A stretch of DNA of 22,667 nucleotides from Nitrospiraceae bacterium UBA2166 (GTDB taxonomy: Bacteria > Nitrospirota > Nitrospiria > Nitrospirales > UBA2166), in contig DCWI01000105.1 in assembly GCA_002328825.1 (NCBI GenBank), positions 1-22,667 of the forward strand. Direction: 5' to 3'. The notes beneath the pieces are model-generated. The model saw nothing but the letters and a program-made list of their open reading frames with translations, ran no database searches and had not been told where the DNA came from. Position numbers and translations under genes: made by a program. Below, in pieces: positions 8,142 through 15,636 of this stretch. Position 1 is the first letter of the stretch. Each line of letters starts with the position of its first letter.

Positions 8142-8177
8142 TGCTGCCCTCCGAAGGCAGAGGAAGGGATTCGAATC
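8142..8177 (+). other. tRNA-Arg(CCG)-like fragment (anticodon arm and T loop only)
   Basis: CTGCC (8144-8148), the seven-base loop CTCCGAA with T at position 33 and anticodon CCG, and GGCAG (8156-8160) form a perfect anticodon arm. AGG then follows as in the variable loop, and nine bases after the arm comes TTCGAAT-C, the T-loop consensus, at normal tRNA spacing. The anticodon-arm bases, the AGG and the TTCGAATC correspond closely to bacterial tRNA-Arg(CCG) as I remember it. The T stem is poor (A-C mismatch and two G-T pairs), there is no D arm, and the flanks cannot form an acceptor stem or CCA end, so it is a remnant and not a working tRNA. It may be an integration-site scar. It lies 17 bases after the lipoprotein stop. 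Confidence 0.65.
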
Positions 8178-8287
8178 TTCTAATAGTCTGGAGAGTAATG
8201 CCAAATTTCCTGGGTTTTTATTAGTTAGTATTCGTTTAAGGTGAACCAAGAAATTGTGGCGCTGGGGGGATGAACCCCCTGAAAACA

Positions 8288-8316
8288 TTGCAAAATATAC
8301 CTTATATTTCTACAAT
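8288..8316 (+). promoter_or_regulatory. Predicted sigma70-type promoter of the gsp operon
   Basis: TTGCAA (8288-8293), a 17-base AT-rich spacer and TACAAT (8311-8316) match the sigma70 consensus well. Start of transcription would be near 8323, leaving about 42 bases before gspC at 8365. A GGGGG/CCCCC hairpin lies just upstream at 8265-8279. No operator was recognised. Confidence 0.65.
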
Positions 8317-8364
8317 AGAAGCTCTCTCTCCTGTTATTATCAGTGTAAGGAACAATTGGATGTT

Positions 8365-9321
8365 ATGAAACGGACTTTATCAGGCCGGGTGGTGACGATT
8401 CTCTTTGTTATTACTTGTGTGGCTTTTGGGCTTGCGAGTATCCTAAATAGCCTACTTGCATACGCTTTAGAATCGCCTTCTGCTGTTTCTATGCGTGTGG
8501 ATAATCCGCATCCACTGCAACAGGTTGTTGATATTGATGAAGTTGTACGGGTCATTCTTGATGGAAAATTGTTTCTACAACCTCAACACCTCAAGTTGGC
8601 GTCTGCCAATGGGGCATCTTTACCTGGGGCTTCCGGCTATGAGGTCTCAGAGGCCGGAGAGATAGTGACGCCTGATGGGCCCATTCCACTTCGTTTGATG
8701 GGTACGGTGGTTGGGCCTCCACGACTGACCTATGCAATTATTGAATCCGATGACGAGGGACAGCGTTTATATCATCTTCACGATATGGTGCTTGATGTGG
8801 CAAAAGTGGTTCGGATTGAGCGAAATGAAGTTACTGTTGAGGTGGAGGGGGTGCCAGCATCATTGCGGACGGAATTTGCACCCATTCATTCACAGGATGA
8901 AGCCGAGCCTAGCGCTTCCAGTATGGCATCGATTTCATTAAGCGGATCTAAAGCCACTGTCACTGCTCCGCGAAAAACAAACAGGAAAAAGAAAAAGGCA
9001 AAGCAACGTTTGACATTAGATCGCAAGGAAGTTGACGCAGCGTTTGCCAATCTTCCTAAGCTTCTGACGCAAGCCCGGGTAATGCCCCATTATTCCAGCG
9101 GAAAAATGGCTGGATTTCAAGTGGTCTCTGTGAAGTCAGAAAGCCTTTTCGATCGTATTGGCCTGCAGTCTCAAGATGTACTTAAACGAATCAATGGGAT
9201 GGAAATCAAAGATCCATCAAGGTTTCTCAGTGCATTCCAGCAGGTAAAGGAAGAGGAAACGATTACTCTTGACCTCATTCGGAAAGGCAAGGCAAGTACC
9301 TTCGTGTACGAGATCCGGTGA
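8365..9321 (+). CDS. gspC: Type II secretion system inner-membrane protein GspC with PDZ domain
   Basis: GspC links the inner-membrane platform to the secretin GspD across the periplasm. The 318-residue product has a short cytoplasmic start, one transmembrane helix (about 9-33), the homology region (about 107-162, IPLRLMGTVVGPPRLTYAII...VRIERNEVTVEV) that contacts the secretin N0 domain, a basic linker (203-214, RKTNRKKKKAKQ) and a C-terminal PDZ domain (about 240-318, GFQVVSVKSESLFDRIGLQSQDVLKRINGMEI). Some GspC homologues have a coiled coil instead of the PDZ; here it is clearly PDZ. The ORF runs upstream to 8254, but that part overlaps the promoter; the ATG at 8365 has GGAT upstream and opens directly into the membrane helix. 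The stop overlaps the gspD start (GTGA), so the two are translationally coupled. Confidence 0.92.
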   Translation: MKRTLSGRVVTILFVITCVAFGLASILNSLLAYALESPSAVSMRVDNPHPLQQVVDIDEVVRVILDGKLFLQPQHLKLASANGASLPGASGYEVSEAGEIVTPDGPIPLRLMGTVVGPPRLTYAIIESDDEGQRLYHLHDMVLDVAKVVRIERNEVTVEVEGVPASLRTEFAPIHSQDEAEPSASSMASISLSGSKATVTAPRKTNRKKKKAKQRLTLDRKEVDAAFANLPKLLTQARVMPHYSSGKMAGFQVVSVKSESLFDRIGLQSQDVLKRINGMEIKDPSRFLSAFQQVKEEETITLDLIRKGKASTFVYEIR

Positions 9322-10904
9322 TTGTTATGGGATGTCTTCCCTGTCATCCAGTGAGTGCTTCCCAATGGCTGGGTTTGGTGTTGTCGATATGCATAATTGC
9401 GAGTGGTCTGCTGCCCATAGATCGCGCGTACGCTCAGCCTATGGTTGGTGATGCGATTCCCCAAGCTGGAGAGGCAATCACTCTGGATTTTCAAGAGGTT
9501 GATCTCCCTGTTTTCATTCGATTTGTCAGTGAGTTTACTGGGAAGAATATTATGATCGATGAAACAGTAAGGGGAAAAGTTTCATTGTTTTCTCCAACAA
9601 AAGTCGCAAGTGATGGTGTTTATCAGGTGTTTCTTGATGTTCTCAGGTTGAAAGGGTATGTCGCTGTTGAGACTGGGAACGTGATCCAAGTGCTATCGGC
9701 TTCCGATGCGCCATCAGGTCGTCAGATTTATGTGCATCAGTTAGAGAACGCAAAAGCCTCTGAGATTACTGCCGTTCTTGTGGGGCTTGTCAGTAGGTCA
9801 AATGCGGTGACGCCACCACAACCAGGTAAACCCGTTGTGCGTCGTGCAACAGAGTTTGAAGGACCTGTACAGATTTATCCAGACAAGACATCGAATAGGC
9901 TCGTTATTACGGCGACCCCTGATGACTATGAACGATTGGTGTTGATCATTGATGGGTTGGACGTACAATTGGGCCAGGTTTTTGTCGAAGCTGTGATTAT
10001 GGAGGTGAATATTTCCACGCTAAAAGAGTTGGGGAACGAACCCAATGCGTTGCTTGCTACAGGGGGTGTGGGAGAGTCGGTGACCTCGCTTGGTGGCTTT
10101 AATCGAGCGCCTGAGGATATCGTGGGCATTGCTTCGTTACTGGCGGGCCAGATCTCAGCTGGCATCGAAGATTTGAGCCCAGTGACGGTTAGAAACTTTT
10201 TGCATGCGCTTCTAACCCGCAAGGATGTGAACTTGCTTTCGACTCCGCATATTCTCACGACAGATGGGCATAAGGCGAAAATCATTGTGGGTGAAAATCG
10301 TCCGTTTGTAACTGGACAGAGCCAATCGGTGGGTGGAAACACGATGACCACGATTGATCGAGAAGATGTTGGGGTTGTCCTGGAGTTAACTCCTCACCTC
10401 ATGGAGAATGATATGATTACGCTTCAGGTCTCACAAGAAATTACAGCGGTGGATGAGACTATTGCGCAGAATATTGGGAATACTCCTGTGGGGCCTACGA
10501 CAACAAAGCGAGGAACTAACACAACCGTGATTGTTCGTGACGCGCAACCCATTGTGTTGGGCGGCTTGATTCGTGACAACATTACTGAGTCGAACCGGAA
10601 GATTCCAATTCTGGGGGATATCCCATTCCTTGGCGCGATGTTTCGGTTTGAAACCCGGAATAGTGAAAAGGTCAATCTTTTGATTTTCCTGACACCTCAT
10701 ATTGTTCGTGGGCCAGAAGATGTTGTCGAATTGAAGAATCAGAAGCTTGACGAATTACAACCGATGGTTGATGACTCCGTTATTGAAGGCAGTGGAATAC
10801 CAGATACACTTAAGCAGTTGTACATCGTTCCTTCCGGTGAAGTCGTTAATCATTCGTTTTCTTTGCAGCCGGTTCCCCTAGTATCGTCTGCTTCTGGAGC
10901 CTAG
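9318..10904 (+). CDS. gspD: Type II secretion system secretin GspD
   Basis: GspD forms the outer-membrane channel. The 528 residues hold a signal peptide (cleavage about AYA-Q40), an N0 domain (53-126, ITLDFQEVDLPVFIRFVSEF...GNVIQVL), one KH-like N module (136-216, with a loop of 25 or so residues rich in Pro and Arg), and the secretin barrel (219-465) with VEAVIMEV, LLSTPHILTTDG, VGENRPFVTG, GVVLELTPH and the signature KIPILGDIPFLGAMFR. Canonical GspD proteins of about 650 residues have N0-N1-N2-N3; here two N modules are missing and the remaining one looks most like N3, since it joins the barrel directly. The 60-residue tail after the barrel could be the pilotin-binding part. GTG 9318 overlaps the gspC stop; ATG 9327 is an alternative. 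Confidence 0.95.
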   Translation: MIVMGCLPCHPVSASQWLGLVLSICIIASGLLPIDRAYAQPMVGDAIPQAGEAITLDFQEVDLPVFIRFVSEFTGKNIMIDETVRGKVSLFSPTKVASDGVYQVFLDVLRLKGYVAVETGNVIQVLSASDAPSGRQIYVHQLENAKASEITAVLVGLVSRSNAVTPPQPGKPVVRRATEFEGPVQIYPDKTSNRLVITATPDDYERLVLIIDGLDVQLGQVFVEAVIMEVNISTLKELGNEPNALLATGGVGESVTSLGGFNRAPEDIVGIASLLAGQISAGIEDLSPVTVRNFLHALLTRKDVNLLSTPHILTTDGHKAKIIVGENRPFVTGQSQSVGGNTMTTIDREDVGVVLELTPHLMENDMITLQVSQEITAVDETIAQNIGNTPVGPTTTKRGTNTTVIVRDAQPIVLGGLIRDNITESNRKIPILGDIPFLGAMFRFETRNSEKVNLLIFLTPHIVRGPEDVVELKNQKLDELQPMVDDSVIEGSGIPDTLKQLYIVPSGEVVNHSFSLQPVPLVSSASGA

Positions 10905-10929
10905 GTTTGGGTCCTCGTTTCCCTCGTCT

Positions 10930-12645
10930 ATGACTATAACGGACGAACGGCTCAGCGAAATTCTCCAAGAGAAGTATGCGGTCGACCCCGAACGTATTGA
11001 AGAAGCGCTTGCAGTCCAACGTGAGAAAGGGGGACGCCTGAGCGATATTCTTCTCACTCAGCAGGTTGTGCGAGAAGAAGAGTTGCTAGAAGCGCTCAGT
11101 CTTCAATACCATCTTCCACATCGTGCGCACCTTCGTCCCCCCGACATTGAGCTTTCTCTCGTGTCGCGTGTGCCAATTGCCTTTGCTAAGAGGCATTTGG
11201 TGCTTCCGGTCCGAGTCCGTGATGAGATTGTTGAAGTTGTCACGGCTGACCCCTTGAACTTTGCTCCACTAGATGATTTGAGGATCTTATTGAACCATAA
11301 TGTTCAGCCGGTATTGAGTACGGCAATGACTATTTTAGGATGCATTAACCAGGTTTACGATCAGACAGCGTCGAATCGAGCTGAACAAGCTATCGAGGAT
11401 ATGTCGGGAGCAGAAGATGTGGACTCATCTGCTGGAGAGTGGACAGAACCTCTAGATTTGCTCGATGCGACCGACGAGGCGCCGATGATTCGGCTAGTTA
11501 ATTCTGTTCTTTATCAGGCTGCGCGGCAACGTGCGAGCGATATTCATCTTGAACCATTTGAGCAAGAAGTTGTAGTTCGATATCGAATTGATGGTGTGTT
11601 GTATAACAATATGACTCTTCCGCGAAGATTGCATCCTGGTCTTGTTTCACGTGTGAAAATTATGGCGGGTCTGAATATTGCGGAAAAGCGTCTTCCCCAA
11701 GATGGGCGCATTACCATACGAACCGCGGGGCGAGCCATTGATTTGCGTGTTTCAGTCATTCCGACAGCGTTTGGAGAGAGAGTGGTGCTCAGGTTACTCG
11801 AAAAAGGGACGCGCCTATTTAGCCTTTCTGATCTTGGGCTTTCAAACGAAAAGAAGGGTGTGATGGATCAACTCATTCGCATGAGTCACGGGATCTTGCT
11901 GGTGACGGGACCCACTGGAAGTGGGAAAACCACAACCCTGTATACCGGGTTGAGCCAAATCAATACGGCGGACAGGAATATTATCACCATTGAAGATCCT
12001 GTGGAGTATCAGTTAACTGGGATTGGGCAAATGCAGGTCAATGCCAAAATTGATATGACATTTGCCAATGGCCTTCGAGCAATTCTTCGACAAGATCCGG
12101 ACGTGATTATGGTTGGTGAGATTCGAGATCGTGAAACCGCTGATATTGCAATTCACGCTTCGTTGACGGGACATCTAGTGTTGTCGACTTTGCATACAAA
12201 TGATGCGGCTGGCGCGGTTACCAGACTGATCGATATGGATGTTGAACCGTTTCTCGTCTCGTCGTCTGTCTCTGCAGTGATCGCACAACGGTTGGTTCGA
12301 GTGTTATGTATGGAATGCCGGCAGGCGGCGTCTCCATCACATGAAGAGCTCATAAAACTTGGGCTGGAGTCTGAATCGGTACCCTCAACCATTTATCATG
12401 CTGTTGGGTGTGAGACCTGCATGAATACAGGGTATCGTGGGAGGCAAGGAATCTATGAGATTTTGCTCGTCGATGATGATATTCGTTCGCTCATCATTGC
12501 GAAAACTGATTCGGCACAGATTCAGAAAGCCGCGGTCAAAAAAGGTATGACAACGCTTGCTCATGAGGGGGCAATCAAAGTCCTTGAGGGAGTGACGACG
12601 GTCGAAGAAGTGCTTCGTGTGACGTTGCAAGATGTTGCTTGGTAG
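10930..12645 (+). CDS. gspE: Type II secretion system ATPase GspE with MshEN-like N-terminus
   Basis: GspE is the hexameric cytoplasmic ATPase that powers pseudopilus assembly. In the 571-residue sequence the Walker A motif GPTGSGKT is at 327-334, the Asp box ITIEDPVEYQ at 352-361, Walker B VIMVGEIRD at 392-400 and the His box LSTLHTND at 418-425. The zinc-binding tetracysteine is C460/C463 and C494/C497. The N2-domain block ASDIHLEPF...VVRYRIDG is at 202-222. The N-terminus has two 24-residue motifs (7-30 and 36-59) separated by five residues, the arrangement known from MshEN c-di-GMP-binding domains. The RLG glycine is Ser in both and the second conserved glycine is absent, so binding is uncertain. 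It starts 25 bases after gspD without a clear Shine-Dalgarno. A PilB-type ATPase is unlikely given the operon. Confidence 0.96.
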   Translation: MTITDERLSEILQEKYAVDPERIEEALAVQREKGGRLSDILLTQQVVREEELLEALSLQYHLPHRAHLRPPDIELSLVSRVPIAFAKRHLVLPVRVRDEIVEVVTADPLNFAPLDDLRILLNHNVQPVLSTAMTILGCINQVYDQTASNRAEQAIEDMSGAEDVDSSAGEWTEPLDLLDATDEAPMIRLVNSVLYQAARQRASDIHLEPFEQEVVVRYRIDGVLYNNMTLPRRLHPGLVSRVKIMAGLNIAEKRLPQDGRITIRTAGRAIDLRVSVIPTAFGERVVLRLLEKGTRLFSLSDLGLSNEKKGVMDQLIRMSHGILLVTGPTGSGKTTTLYTGLSQINTADRNIITIEDPVEYQLTGIGQMQVNAKIDMTFANGLRAILRQDPDVIMVGEIRDRETADIAIHASLTGHLVLSTLHTNDAAGAVTRLIDMDVEPFLVSSSVSAVIAQRLVRVLCMECRQAASPSHEELIKLGLESESVPSTIYHAVGCETCMNTGYRGRQGIYEILLVDDDIRSLIIAKTDSAQIQKAAVKKGMTTLAHEGAIKVLEGVTTVEEVLRVTLQDVAW

Positions 12646-12945
12646 ATACTGGTAGTTCACTTATAAGCAGAGGCTCTGATCGATTTTTTTGGATCGATCG
12701 CAAAAGCATCTTGCTCATACGGAAGAAAAGAGTTGGTGCTTTCTTGATGATGAAAGTGGAGTCTTTCTGTGTGGCTGACGTTTCTCTTCTCGTGGCCCGC
12801 TAAGTTTTTGTCGGTATCTCCCATTAATACAATAGTTGAGGGTGTGTTTTTCCCAATGCCAATAGTTTCGCTCTGTTCTGCTCTACTGTATGATCGACGC
12901 TGAAGGGATATATGTTTGATGTGTTAAATGGAGGAAGTTAACCGG
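12646..12945. other. 300-base gap inside the gsp operon with inverted repeats
   Basis: No gene is visible here; an 18-codon ORF near 12747 lacks a ribosome site. CAGA-GGC-TCTG (12668-12678) and, overlapping it, GATCGAT (12678-12684), TTTTTTGG, ATCGATC (12693-12699) form two small inverted repeats; the T run at 12684-12690 lies 5 bases after the first one, giving at best a weak terminator or processing site. No good promoter was found for gspF, although TATGAT occurs near 12888 without a matching -35 box. Confidence 0.45.
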
Positions 12946-14163
12946 ATGCCAGTTTATGCATATCGGGGGCTAACTGCAGCAGGGAAATCGGTATCTGGCA
13001 TGATCGATGCCGATACTGCGAAAGGCGCGCGGCTTAAGCTTCGAAACACCGGCGTTTTTCCTACCGATTTAACGGAAGGAGCGTTGGCAGGGGTAGGGGG
13101 ACTGTTTGCACTCAAGGCGCGGGCAGAGTCGATTTCTCTGAAAGAACAGGCCTTACTGACAAGACAACTCGGGACATTGTTGACTGCGGGGTTGCCCCTT
13201 GTCGATGCACTGGGCGCCTTGATTGACCAAATTGAGAAAGACAACATTAAGGGCGTAATGGCAGATATTCGAGAACGCGTGCGTGAGGGGAGTGCGTTGA
13301 GTCAGGCGCTCGAATGTCATCCCGGGTCTTTTTCTTCGCTCTACACTCATATGGTTTCAGCTGGAGAGGCGAGTGGTGCTTTGGATGAGGTTTTGGCGCG
13401 TCTGGCTGATTTTCAGGATAGTCAAATTCGGCTTAAAAACCGGATCACTACTGTTTTGATGTATCCAGTATTTATGTTTGCGGTTGGGACGATCGTGCTT
13501 TTTGGTCTGGTCACATTTGTGGTGCCAAAAATTACTGCTGTTTTTACCGAAATGGAACAGGCATTACCTCTTCCGACTGTCATCCTATTGGCTGTAAGCA
13601 ATGGGTTGGCTGATTATTGGGTATGGATTTTAGCTGGGTGTGCGCTTGTGGCATTGGTGGTGAGACGGTTTTTGAAGACGGAGGATGGGCGTGAACGATA
13701 CGATGCATTTTTACTCAAACTTCCAGTGGTTGGAACTGTTGTGCAGATGGTTGCAGTTTCTAGGTTTACACAGACACTGAGCACAATGTTGAGTAGTGGT
13801 GTGCCACTGATGCAAGCTCTTGGAGTGGTTTCACGAGTCGTGGACAATAGAGTGCTTCAACGTGCTATTGATGAAGCGCGTCAGAATATTCGGGAGGGCG
13901 AAAGTCTTGCAACGCCATTAAAACGTAGTGGGTTGATTCCGTCGTTGGCCACTCACATGATTGCGGTTGGAGAAAAGAGTGGTGAATTGGAAGCGATGTT
14001 AATTCGTGTATCGAAAGTGTACGATTCCGAAGTTGAAACTTCTGTAAATCAACTGACCGCACTGCTGGAGCCCATTATGATTGTGGTAATGGGAGTGGTT
14101 GTCTTGTTTATTGTTCTGGCCATTCTGCTTCCGATTTTTGAAATGAGTTCGATGGCAAGGTGA
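12946..14163 (+). CDS. gspF: Type II secretion system inner-membrane platform protein GspF
   Basis: GspF is the polytopic platform protein that couples GspE to the growing pseudopilus. The product has 405 residues, the standard length. MPVYAYRGLTAAGK is the usual GspF opening. Two copies of the GspF domain (about 68-191 and 270-392) are recognisable by TRQLGTLLTAGLPLVDALGAL and SRFTQTLSTMLSSGVPLMQALGVV, and by MVSAGEASGALDEVL and MIAVGEKSGELEAML. Membrane helices lie at about 168-195, 222-242 and 374-397. The ATG at 12928 lacks a Shine-Dalgarno, while the ATG at 12946 follows GGAGG by 11 bases, so the shorter form is chosen. It ends 22 bases before gspG. Confidence 0.96.
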   Translation: MPVYAYRGLTAAGKSVSGMIDADTAKGARLKLRNTGVFPTDLTEGALAGVGGLFALKARAESISLKEQALLTRQLGTLLTAGLPLVDALGALIDQIEKDNIKGVMADIRERVREGSALSQALECHPGSFSSLYTHMVSAGEASGALDEVLARLADFQDSQIRLKNRITTVLMYPVFMFAVGTIVLFGLVTFVVPKITAVFTEMEQALPLPTVILLAVSNGLADYWVWILAGCALVALVVRRFLKTEDGRERYDAFLLKLPVVGTVVQMVAVSRFTQTLSTMLSSGVPLMQALGVVSRVVDNRVLQRAIDEARQNIREGESLATPLKRSGLIPSLATHMIAVGEKSGELEAMLIRVSKVYDSEVETSVNQLTALLEPIMIVVMGVVVLFIVLAILLPIFEMSSMAR

Positions 14164-14185
14164 GTACAACTGGGGAGGGTGAGGA

Positions 14186-14614
14186 ATGCGAGATCAACGA
14201 GGGTTCACATTCGTCGAGATCATGGTGGTTGTGGCCATTCTTGCTGTTTTAGCAGCTATCGTGGTGCCTCGTATCATGGGCAGGACAGATGAAGCTAAAA
14301 TTACGGCAGCAAAAGTTCAGATGCGTAATATTGAAGGTGCGTTGAAGTTGTATAAGTTGGATACAGGGAAGTATCCACCAACAGAGTATGGACTCGAGGC
14401 GCTCGTCACAAAGCCAACCACTGGGAAAGTTCCAAAAAATTGGCGTAAAGGCGGATATTTGCAGGGGGTTCCAAAAGATCCATGGGGGACGCCGTTCGTT
14501 TACCTGAGCCCTGGTGTCCATGATGACTATGATCTTGTCTCAAATGCGCGTGATGGTGAGCCAGGCGGGGAAGGCGAAGACGCAGATATTCAAAGCTGGA
14601 ACCTTGAACAATAA
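14186..14614 (+). CDS. gspG: Major pseudopilin GspG
   Basis: GspG polymerises into the pseudopilus that pushes substrates through the secretin. The 142-residue precursor starts MRDQRG and is expected to be cut and N-methylated before FTFVE by prepilin peptidase GspO, which is not in the window. The Glu at position 5 of the mature chain is present, as needed for assembly. The hydrophobic helix runs to about residue 30. The C-terminal GspG signature is clear: YKLDTGKYPPTEYGLEAL, GGYLQGVPKDPWGTPFVYLSPG and an acidic DDYDLVSNARDGEPGGEGEDADI loop that in relatives binds calcium. GGTGAGGA directly precedes the start. The end overlaps the likely gspH start by 11 bases. Confidence 0.96.
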   Translation: MRDQRGFTFVEIMVVVAILAVLAAIVVPRIMGRTDEAKITAAKVQMRNIEGALKLYKLDTGKYPPTEYGLEALVTKPTTGKVPKNWRKGGYLQGVPKDPWGTPFVYLSPGVHDDYDLVSNARDGEPGGEGEDADIQSWNLEQ

Positions 14615-15110
14615 CAGGAGGTGCAAGCGTATTGCCGGCTTCTCTCTTGTCGAGCTTGTTGTCGTTATCTTTGTACTCATATTGATGGCGTCCGTTGTGT
14701 ATCCTAAAATCCGATCTGGGGGGGATTTAAAAACCGTTTCACGGCAGGTCATTGGAACGATTCAACATGCCTACTCCAGTGCTGAGTCGGAGAAACAGCC
14801 TTACCGGCTTCATTATGATCTCACCTATGGCGAGTACTGGGTATCTGCAGCGCCAACCGCTGTTGATAATGATGCGTCTCAAGATGCTAAGCCAGATCAG
14901 CCACGGCTTCTTCCTAGCGGCATTAAATTTTCAAAAATCGAAACCATGCATTTTGGTGCCGTGGTGGTTGGACGTGCGTTTACCAATTTCTATCCTATTG
15001 GGCGCGTCGAACCTACGGTGATTTATCTACAGAATGAAGAGCACGAAACGCTCTCGCTCTCGATCAATCCGCTTACTGCCCGCGTGACTGTGAGTTCGCA
15101 CGCGGAATAG
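14604..15110 (+). CDS. gspH: Minor pseudopilin GspH
   Basis: The mature N-terminus FSLVELVVVIFVLILMASVVYPK with Glu at position 5 is preceded by Gly, the prepilin peptidase site. The body shows the GspH pattern, ending FYPIGRVEPTVIYLQ and LSLSINPLTARVTV. The start codon is not obvious. A TTG at 14604, inside the end of gspG with GGA just upstream, would give the leader MNNNRRCKRIAG, basic as prepilin leaders should be. A perfect AGGAGG at 14616-14621 lies 9 bases before an in-frame ATT (14631), which would leave only a three-residue leader. ATG codons farther upstream (14514) overlap gspG too far. About 168 residues result from TTG, in the family range. GspH sits near the pseudopilus tip with I, J and K. 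Confidence 0.85.
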   Translation: MNNNRRCKRIAGFSLVELVVVIFVLILMASVVYPKIRSGGDLKTVSRQVIGTIQHAYSSAESEKQPYRLHYDLTYGEYWVSAAPTAVDNDASQDAKPDQPRLLPSGIKFSKIETMHFGAVVVGRAFTNFYPIGRVEPTVIYLQNEEHETLSLSINPLTARVTVSSHAE

Positions 15111-15116
15111 TCGTTC

Positions 15117-15150
15117 ACGGTCATGCACATGACCGTTGCAAAGCCTTTGC
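15117..15150. repeat. Two tandem perfect palindromes between gspH and gspI
   Basis: ACGGTCATGCACATGACCGT (15117-15136) is a perfect inverted repeat with 9-base arms around CA. It is followed at once by GCAAAG-C-CTTTGC (15138-15150), with 6-base arms. No T run follows, so a simple terminator is not indicated. They could shape mRNA processing or set the ratio between pseudopilins, or bind a protein. Confidence 0.7.
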
Positions 15151-15187
15151 ATGAGCGCGTAGGATACGTATTGGTACGGTAAGTGTG

Positions 15188-15631
15188 ATGGTATCGAAAA
15201 ACAATCAGGGTTTTACCCTCTTGGAAGTGATGATTTCACTTGCGGTTCTTGGTGTTACAGCTATTGTGCTGTTGGGATTGCGCAACTGGGATCTTGATAC
15301 ACGACTGTTTTCACAAAAAGTGACAATCGCTACACTTTTAGTGCAAGAAAAACTTGTCGAAGCCGAATTGGCAGTCGATGGGCCACCAGCATTTGGTGTT
15401 ACTACTGGCGATTTTGGAGATCGCGCCCCAGGATTTTTTTGGAGGCAAACAGTGTCTGCGACGCCATTGACCATTGATGTTCGGGAAGTGAAGGCTCGTG
15501 TTTCTTGGGGCCAGCGAGATGAAGAGGAAAATTTTGTGATATCGTCAGGATTTGGTGAAGATGCGGATGATGAAGAGACGGAAACCTCTGATGCGGTAGA
15601 AGCCGTAGCCTACTATCTTTTTGAGCAATAA
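15188..15631 (+). CDS. gspI: Minor pseudopilin GspI
   Basis: The precursor has a short leader MVSKNNQG followed by FTLLEVMISLAVLGVTAIVLLG, the prepilin cleavage site with Glu5 and the hydrophobic helix. The family region RLFSQKVTIATLLVQEKLVEAEL and a C-terminal beta part FFWRQTVSATP...DVREVKARVSW support GspI, which nucleates the J-K tip complex. The 147 residues exceed the common length of 120-130 by an acidic tail (GEDADDEETETSDAVEAV). GTG 15185 and ATG 15188 are adjacent starts; the Shine-Dalgarno is weak. The stop is five bases before the GTG of gspJ. Confidence 0.9.
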   Translation: MVSKNNQGFTLLEVMISLAVLGVTAIVLLGLRNWDLDTRLFSQKVTIATLLVQEKLVEAELAVDGPPAFGVTTGDFGDRAPGFFWRQTVSATPLTIDVREVKARVSWGQRDEEENFVISSGFGEDADDEETETSDAVEAVAYYLFEQ

Positions 15632-15636
15632 ACCAC

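Noticed and set aside
8118..8190. Intact tRNA gene around the CCG anticodon arm
   Set aside because: No D arm, no complementary acceptor arms, a mismatched T stem and no CCA; only a fragment is supported.
9926..10351. 141-codon - strand ORF opposite gspD
   Set aside because: Antisense shadow of the conserved secretin coding sequence.
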